DNA of 20,157 nucleotides from Alphaproteobacteria bacterium (GTDB lineage: Bacteria; Pseudomonadota; Alphaproteobacteria; Sphingomonadales; Emcibacteraceae): NCBI GenBank assembly GCA_030432815.1, contig JAUILB010000011.1, positions 1 through 20,157 of the forward strand. The letters are read 5' to 3'. Positions within the stretch are counted from its first letter, which is position 1; the number at the start of each line of letters is the position of its first letter. The notes under the pieces are model-generated. The model was given only the letters and a program-made list of their open reading frames with translations, made no database searches and was not told the origin of the DNA. This document shows positions 15,810 to 20,157 of the stretch, piece by piece. A program made the translations under genes and the position numbers.

Positions 15810-17189
15810 CTATCCTCTGGTTCGTCCCTGCCAAACTGTGGATGATGCATTTTTTTCTATGTACTCGATAATAAAGCGGGCGAGATTCTTTTTTGACGTT
15901 TTTTCGATCCCCTCTAAACCGGGTGAGCTGTTAACTTCAAGAACTTTAGGGCCGTTATCAGTCCTGATTAAATCGACACCCGCCACAGTAAGACCCAGCA
16001 CTTTAGCACATTTAACAGCAATCTTTTTTTCCTCAGCTGTCAATGTCACTTTTTTTGCGCTTCCACCTGCGTGCAGGTTTGCCCTGAAATCATCCCCTCC
16101 TGCCGTTCTCATCATTGAACCTACTACCCTTTTTCCCACTACGAAACACCTTAGATCGGAACCAGCCGCTTCCTTCACAAATTCCTGGGCAATGAAGTTG
16201 GCATCCAGATTTTGGAACGCACTGATAACAGCCTCACCGGCTTTTTTAGTTTCCGCGAGTACGACCCCCTTACCCTGCGTACTTTGTAGCAGTTTTAACA
16301 CCGTAGGAGAACCGCCAACCAATGATAACAGATTATTTGTATCTTTTGGAGAACTCGCAAACGCTGTGGTTGGCATAGGGATCCTGTGCCTGGCTAAAAT
16401 CTGATGAGCGGCAAGTTTATCCCGTGATGCCCCAATGGAATTCGCATTGTTCAAACAAAAGGTCCCCATCGCTTCAAATTGCCTTACAATTGCCATTCCA
16501 TAAAATGTCAACGATGCTCCAATTCTGGGTATTACGGCATCATAATGAGGCAAAGCCTTACCGTCATAATGTACCTCGGGATTATGGGTCTGAATATTCA
16601 AATAACACCGTCTGGTATCTATCAGCTCTACAACATGATTATGTAATTCTGCTTCCTCAACAAGCCTGCGCGTCGAATAATTATTGGGTTCTCTTGTTAA
16701 AATAGCGATACGAAGCGGTCTTTTGACCGGCTTACGGCGTTTTACATTGCCATATAATTTATATGATAGTTCCTGCTGAATAAAACTTTCTGCCGGTTGA
16801 ACTGCTATCCCTTCCAGAGCTGTTCTTCCTAGAAGCATTCTATAGGACATGTTTTCCCGATTTGTAAGTGTGATTTCTATGTCCCATTTTTTATCACCAA
16901 TTACGATTGGTGTTTTTATCACATAACGAAGTTCGGTTTGTCCGTTGGAGGATGTTACATCCCGTTTATCAACAACAGGTGCAGAACAAAATACTTCGAT
17001 ATCTGGATTACCCGGTTCCGGGTGAATACCAAATCTGACAAAAGGTTTATTCTCGCTACCAAATGGTTGAATAGCAAAAGCATGTATTGCTGAAGTCCTT
17101 GCACCGGTATCTGTTTTTGCCTTAAGTGCTGGCAACCCCAATTCAGGCAACGCAACCCATTCTTCCCAACCAACAACTAATCCTTCCAT
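15810..17189 (-). CDS. rimK: RimB-like protease domain fused to RimK-type ATP-grasp ligase
   Basis: This 459-residue two-domain protein starts at ATG 17189, which has GGGAG five bases upstream. ATG 17201, four codons earlier, has a poorer site. Residues 1-150 are a RimB/COG4067 retropepsin-like ATP-dependent zinc protease domain with KTDTGARTSA (Asp27-Thr-Gly) and MLLGRTAL. Residues about 165-445 are an ATP-grasp ligase of the RimK family with SIGASRDKLAAHQIL, LKLLQSTQGKGVVL, RANLHAGGSAKKV, AGVDLI and VLEVNSSPGLEGIE. RimK adds glutamates to the C-terminus of ribosomal protein S6 in E. coli. This fusion is a known alternative architecture, and its natural target in this organism is not certain. 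The gene is alone on the minus strand, tail to tail with grpE. Confidence 0.9.
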   Translation of the reverse strand: MEGLVVGWEEWVALPELGLPALKAKTDTGARTSAIHAFAIQPFGSENKPFVRFGIHPEPGNPDIEVFCSAPVVDKRDVTSSNGQTELRYVIKTPIVIGDKKWDIEITLTNRENMSYRMLLGRTALEGIAVQPAESFIQQELSYKLYGNVKRRKPVKRPLRIAILTREPNNYSTRRLVEEAELHNHVVELIDTRRCYLNIQTHNPEVHYDGKALPHYDAVIPRIGASLTFYGMAIVRQFEAMGTFCLNNANSIGASRDKLAAHQILARHRIPMPTTAFASSPKDTNNLLSLVGGSPTVLKLLQSTQGKGVVLAETKKAGEAVISAFQNLDANFIAQEFVKEAAGSDLRCFVVGKRVVGSMMRTAGGDDFRANLHAGGSAKKVTLTAEEKKIAVKCAKVLGLTVAGVDLIRTDNGPKVLEVNSSPGLEGIEKTSKKNLARFIIEYIEKNASSTVWQGRTRG

Positions 17190-17249
17190 TTTTACTCCCA
17201 TTTAATATCTTTTCTAAATTCATTTAAGGCTAAATCAGGGGGGAGTCAA

Positions 17250-17276
17250 ATGTGTTCCTATTGGTATTATAAATAG
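17250..17276 (+). CDS. Eight-codon aromatic-rich mini-ORF (possible leader peptide)
   Basis: A very strong Shine-Dalgarno sequence, AGGGGGGAG (17237-17245), stands four bases before an ATG that encodes MCSYWYYK and then TAG. Half of the residues are Tyr or Trp, which recalls leader peptides of transcription attenuators. The stop codon falls inside the dyad at 17270-17286. No classical terminator follows, and the next gene is the acidic protein at 17345, not an aromatic biosynthesis gene. This is speculative. Confidence 0.3.
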   Translation: MCSYWYYK

Positions 17277-17286
17277 TTACTATTTA
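17270..17286. repeat. Short AT-rich dyad upstream of the acidic protein gene
   Basis: TAAATAG and CTATTTA form a 7-base perfect inverted repeat around TTA, overlapping the stop of the mini-ORF. It could be an operator or a weak hairpin. In AT-rich spacer DNA such dyads also arise by chance. Confidence 0.3.
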
Positions 17287-17344
17287 AAAAATTCGCTGTT
17301 CAAAAAATATTAACTTGAGAATATGTCATGTAACAAAACAAAAA

Positions 17345-17566
17345 ATGGAATTCAAAATGCCCGGCAACATGTTCTCAAACCCTTCTGAAGACAGAATTAA
17401 AAATGATAATGAAGATGAACTAAATTTTGATGACGATTTTGAATTAGAAGAAGACGAAGATTCTCTTCTCGTCAAGGATTTGGATGATGATTATTCTGAA
17501 TCATATATGCTTACACAAGATAGCATATATGGTTTCAAGCAATTTAAATCTGATGATGAATATTAG
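17345..17566 (+). CDS. Small, highly acidic protein of unknown function
   Basis: The 73-residue frame begins at ATG 17345. ATG 17357 (MPGNMFS) is an alternative start with GGAA upstream, and a TTG at 17315 would extend the frame. I do not recognise a family. The composition is extreme: 25 Asp/Glu against 6 Lys/Arg, concentrated in residues 15-52 as runs such as FDDDFELEEDED, followed by a Tyr-rich tail ending SDDEY. There are no membrane helices and no Cys. Such proteins are often disordered. It lies between rimK and a small minus-strand gene, with its own spacer. That it is a real gene is inferred from the biased but non-repetitive composition and the open spacer around it. Confidence 0.5.
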   Translation: MEFKMPGNMFSNPSEDRIKNDNEDELNFDDDFELEEDEDSLLVKDLDDDYSESYMLTQDSIYGFKQFKSDDEY

Positions 17567-17580
17567 AGATAATTTCAGGT

Positions 17581-17793
17581 TTATTTAAAAAACAGCCTGT
17601 CTATATATTTTTTATATTCCTGTAATGACATAGGATCGTTGGATTTCTTATCCTTAATCCTCAAAAGATCATAATCAATCTCACCAATTATCTTCTTTTC
17701 TGATAAATTGCCGGTATTATTTGCATAATCATTGATATGGTCTTGCACGCTTTTGTCCTTTATCCAGAAGTCCAAATTTCTATAAAAATACAT
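17581..17793 (-). CDS. Small hypothetical protein
   Basis: The 70-residue frame from ATG 17793 encodes a charged, Tyr-, Asp- and Lys-rich protein beginning MYFYRNLDFWIKDK and ending YKKYIDRLFFK. No family is recognised, and there is no signal peptide or membrane segment. The ribosome binding site is weak (only GAAATAA upstream). It is divergent from the LysR-type gene across 79 bases, the usual position of a LysR target, and converges on the acidic protein gene with only 14 bases between stops. It could be a real small gene or a chance frame in AT-rich DNA. Confidence 0.4.
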   Translation of the reverse strand: MYFYRNLDFWIKDKSVQDHINDYANNTGNLSEKKIIGEIDYDLLRIKDKKSNDPMSLQEYKKYIDRLFFK

Positions 17794-17872
17794 TTATTTA
17801 TTTCATAATTAAATTGAATAATTTAACTAATTAATATTTAATAATTAAATAGATAATCTAGAAAACGCTAAT

Positions 17873-18721
17873 ATGGATATTGCACAAATTAAAACCTTTA
17901 TTGCTGTCGCAGATACCGGTAGTTTTGTTTCTGCTGCCGAAAAAGTATTTGTTACCCAATCGACCGTCAGCATTAGAATAAAAAACCTCGAAGATCAGCT
18001 GGGCACCTATTTATTTGACCGAAGCAAACAAGGTGCAAAGCTGACCATAGCTGGAAAACAATTTTTTAAACATGCTTTGGCGCTTGCTAAACTTTGGGAC
18101 GAAGCACGGTTATCAGTCGGGATTGCCGACAAAATGGAAGCATTATTAAGAATTGGCGGTCAGGTAAGTCTCTGGGATGGCTTTTTGTTAAAATTACTAC
18201 CCTGGATGCGTATTCATGCGCCGGAAATAGCGATAAGAACCGAAATGGGATATTCTCCAGATCTTATGCAAAAACTTACAGAAGGCTCACTTGACATCGC
18301 GATCATGTATCGCCCCCAACATCGAACAGGTTTTAAAATCAAACAGATCTTTGAAGAGGAAATTGTTTTAGTCACTTCACTTGAAGAAGATAATAATATT
18401 TTTGAGCATGATTATATTTTCGTCAATTGGGGGCCCGAATTTATCAGCGATCACGCACTTAACTTTCCCGACATTCAAACACCACGTGTATCCCTGGACC
18501 TTGGTACGCTTGGTATTGAATATCTTCTGGTTTCACCATCAAGCGGATATTTTCCGAAGCGGATTGCCCAACCATTGATCAAAGAGAAAAAATTAAAACT
18601 GGTAGAGTGGGCACCAAAGTTCAACTATCCTGCCTATCTGGTATATGCAGATGATATTGAGGCAGATTTGATGAACGTTATATTAAACGGTATCAAATTT
18701 CTGAAAAAAGCAAGCTTTTAA
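17873..18721 (+). CDS. LysR-family transcriptional regulator
   Basis: This 282-residue protein has the LysR winged helix-turn-helix at residues 1-60: IKTFIAVADTGSFVSAAEKVFVTQSTVSIRIKNLEDQLGTYLFDR, then LTIAGKQF. A shorter-than-usual effector-binding domain (about 88-280) contains GSLDIAIMYRP, the common second-subdomain motif. It is a cytoplasmic DNA-binding regulator with an unknown small-molecule ligand. LysR regulators often control the divergent neighbour, here only the 70-residue hypothetical gene. The 79-base spacer is extremely AT-rich (ATTAATATTTAATAATTAAAT), so T-N11-A boxes occur but are not informative. The gene ends just before a nested hairpin. Confidence 0.9.
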   Translation: MDIAQIKTFIAVADTGSFVSAAEKVFVTQSTVSIRIKNLEDQLGTYLFDRSKQGAKLTIAGKQFFKHALALAKLWDEARLSVGIADKMEALLRIGGQVSLWDGFLLKLLPWMRIHAPEIAIRTEMGYSPDLMQKLTEGSLDIAIMYRPQHRTGFKIKQIFEEEIVLVTSLEEDNNIFEHDYIFVNWGPEFISDHALNFPDIQTPRVSLDLGTLGIEYLLVSPSSGYFPKRIAQPLIKEKKLKLVEWAPKFNYPAYLVYADDIEADLMNVILNGIKFLKKASF

Positions 18722-18726
18722 AAGGA

Positions 18727-18781
18727 CAAGCCGCTTAGAAATATCTGGGATAGATCATATCAGATATAAAAAAGCGGCTTG
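18727..18781. terminator. Nested hairpin between convergent genes, candidate two-way terminator
   Basis: The outer arms CAAGCCGCTT (18727-18736) and AAGCGGCTTG (18772-18781) pair perfectly over ten bases. Inside them ATATCTG (18741-18747) pairs with CAGATAT (18761-18767) around a 13-base loop, with agaa/aaaa as an internal loop. It begins six bases after the lysR stop, and the small minus-strand gene ends 25 bases beyond it. On the minus strand the structure is followed by TCCTTTT, on the plus strand by CTCTCCCG, so it fits the minus-strand gene better as an intrinsic terminator. Confidence 0.5.
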
Positions 18782-18805
18782 CTCTCCCGTATAATTGTGA
18801 ACTTG

Positions 18806-18988
18806 CTAATAATCCTTCACATAGCTGTGAAATGCATGTGCATAGCTTGCGCTTCTACGTGGAGGACGTTTGCGCTTAGACCTTTTTTCGGCCTTTTCTT
18901 CAGCGAGATCAATATAATAATCATCGTCGAATTCTGTATAGTCGTGGTAATCCAGGTTTTGCGAATTACCCTTTTTATGGTGTTTCAT
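18806..18988 (-). CDS. Small charged protein of unknown function
   Basis: The 60-residue protein starts at ATG 18988, which has GGAGAG seven bases upstream, a strong site that supports real translation. An in-frame TTG at 19000 overlaps that site and is unlikely. The protein has a His/Lys start (MKHHKKG), an acidic and Tyr-rich middle (YHDYTEFDDDYYIDLAEE), a strongly basic block (KRSKRKRPPRR, about residues 35-45) and an aromatic tail ending HSYVKDY. No family is recognised. The basic block could contact nucleic acid, but that is only inference. It is 139 bases downstream of the glycosyltransferase gene on the same strand and converges on lysR. Confidence 0.6.
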   Translation of the reverse strand: MKHHKKGNSQNLDYHDYTEFDDDYYIDLAEEKAEKRSKRKRPPRRSASYAHAFHSYVKDY

Positions 18989-19127
18989 AGCACTCTCCAA
19001 ACGACTCTGGTTTTAATAGTGCTATAAGAATACATGATTCACAACATTTGAAAAACGAATTTAATATATAATAAATATTTAAAAATTAAATGTTATTTAC
19101 CAATTTTTACCCATATTATTATGCAAA

Positions 19128-20156
19128 CTAAAGTGCTTTAATAACTTTTACCAACCGTGGGATATCAACCTTGTACCCATCCTTTTCTTTTACAGCGACT
19201 ATTGAATGAACATTATCCCCAACTGCGGAAGCATAATCCGCAAAGATACCGCTAAATTTATCAGCCGGATTTATGATAATATGGTCAGCACCAAAAGCAG
19301 CACACATCATCAAATGGGCCACATTACTACCTTCTATAGAAACCGTTACTTTGGCGCCAGCGCATGAATCAATAATATCATCCAGTGGATCATAAACACT
19401 CGCAATATGAAAACCCAAATTATGTAGAGCATCTGTTAATTCATCTTCATTAACAATTTTTCTTAAAACACCACTATCACCACGGCTGAGATATACTTTT
19501 TCAATACCGGTACCTTTATTCATGAGTTCCTTTTTAATTTTCTTTATTCTTTGTCGTCTATTGCTATTCATTCCGATATCTTTGCAATAAGACATCTGTT
19601 TGAAAAAAACATATGTCGCATTGACCCGTTCAATACCTAACAAATCAAGATAGTCCGATGTATGTCCCCAGGAAGATGGTGACCATAAATAAAGTTCTTC
19701 ATCGGGTTCCTTTAAAAGCGAAGTGGGTACCCCATCGCATAACCAATGGCCAAAATATTTACTTGTCACGTAGCTGGTGGCGTAAAAACCCTTCTCTATA
19801 ATAGGAATATTGTTTTCTAATATTGGCCCGAAAACATCACTCCCATTTCCGGAAAATGTCGCATCAAACACATGAAATCCGGTTGGTGTAGCAAGTACAT
19901 TATTGAATTTGTACTTAACCGTTTCCTGATGATTAGCTAAATACCCTTCCATCCTGCGCTGTTCCAGCTCAAGGTTGTCAGGCTTATTTGTGCTCGTGAT
20001 TAATGCTCTGCAATAATCGTCAATTGCAACCCCCTTAACTTTTGACTGTTCTGCCTGACAAAGAATTTCTTTGCTGTCACAAATATCATCTATTGATTTT
20101 ACAGAAGATATTTTTCTCTTAAATGCGTTATAAATGGGCAAAAATCTGAATAGCAT
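19128..20156 (-). CDS. GT61 family (DUF563) glycosyltransferase, possibly 5' truncated by the window edge
   Basis: The 342 residues from ATG 20156 may be complete or may extend past the right edge, since only one base remains. GT61-type features are YFGHWLCDGVP (134-144), KVYLSRGDSG followed by RKIVNEDEL (220-240), and the nucleotide-sugar binding-like VSIEGSNVAHLMMC (272-285). No membrane helix is evident. Bacterial members are usually found in capsule, lipopolysaccharide or exopolysaccharide loci, so a role in surface glycan synthesis is inferred. The donor and acceptor are unknown. The downstream minus-strand gene is the 60-residue charged protein, separated by 139 AT-rich bases, so they are probably separate transcripts. 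Confidence 0.8.
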   Translation of the reverse strand: MLFRFLPIYNAFKRKISSVKSIDDICDSKEILCQAEQSKVKGVAIDDYCRALITSTNKPDNLELEQRRMEGYLANHQETVKYKFNNVLATPTGFHVFDATFSGNGSDVFGPILENNIPIIEKGFYATSYVTSKYFGHWLCDGVPTSLLKEPDEELYLWSPSSWGHTSDYLDLLGIERVNATYVFFKQMSYCKDIGMNSNRRQRIKKIKKELMNKGTGIEKVYLSRGDSGVLRKIVNEDELTDALHNLGFHIASVYDPLDDIIDSCAGAKVTVSIEGSNVAHLMMCAAFGADHIIINPADKFSGIFADYASAVGDNVHSIVAVKEKDGYKVDIPRLVKVIKAL

Positions 20157-20157
20157 A

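Noticed and set aside
15838..16404. 188-codon plus-strand frame
   Set aside because: It is antisense to the well-supported RimK ligase domain, and its composition mirrors that gene.
1..20157. tRNA, rRNA, CRISPR array, insertion sequence, attachment site or origin
   Set aside because: I saw no cloverleaf or rRNA-like sequence, no regularly spaced direct repeats, no transposase or integrase, and no DnaA-box cluster while reading both strands. A short ncRNA could be missed without a covariance search.

Overview
The window is chromosomal DNA from an AT-rich Gram-negative bacterium, most likely an alphaproteobacterium. The protein families and their order support this: hemW-rdgB-rph facing hrcA-grpE, and rsmI-yraN facing an LppC-type lipoprotein gene with gshB nearby, are layouts typical of that class. 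I see no plasmid, phage, insertion sequence, CRISPR array, rRNA or tRNA. I would not name a genus from this sequence.

Left part (1-6921): a cell-surface secretion locus. The 5' end of a very large secreted tandem-repeat protein (minus strand, running off the left edge) lies back to back with a three-gene operon for a type I secretion system: two different ABC permease/ATPases (1618-3318 and 3311-5503) and an HlyD-type adaptor (5500-6921). The three genes overlap by 4-8 bases, so they are probably translationally coupled. The two ABC proteins look like an obligate heterodimer with unequal ATP sites. The 425-base divergent spacer holds dyads and a perfect 13-base tandem repeat that could co-regulate cargo and exporter. 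This is the most interesting part of the window. An outer-membrane TolC-like partner is not present here.

Middle part (6953-17189): housekeeping genes in tight operons. On the minus strand, rsmI-yraN-sirB1-like-gshB read away from a plus-strand lppC (penicillin-binding-protein activator lipoprotein). The 3' end of lppC overlaps the 3' end of hemW by 128 bases, tail to tail. hemW-rdgB-rph form a minus-strand operon that diverges from hrcA-grpE (heat-shock repressor and DnaK exchange factor). A good sigma70-like promoter and a perfect inverted repeat that is not CIRCE lie in front of hrcA. A fused RimB-like protease/RimK-type ATP-grasp ligase gene ends tail to tail with grpE.

Right part (17202-20157): accessory and poorly known. 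It has an eight-codon aromatic-rich mini-ORF behind a very strong ribosome binding site, a very acidic 73-residue protein, a 70-residue hypothetical, a LysR-type regulator, a nested hairpin between convergent genes, a 60-residue protein with separated acidic and basic blocks, and a GT61-family (DUF563) glycosyltransferase reaching the right edge. The functions of the small genes are unknown.
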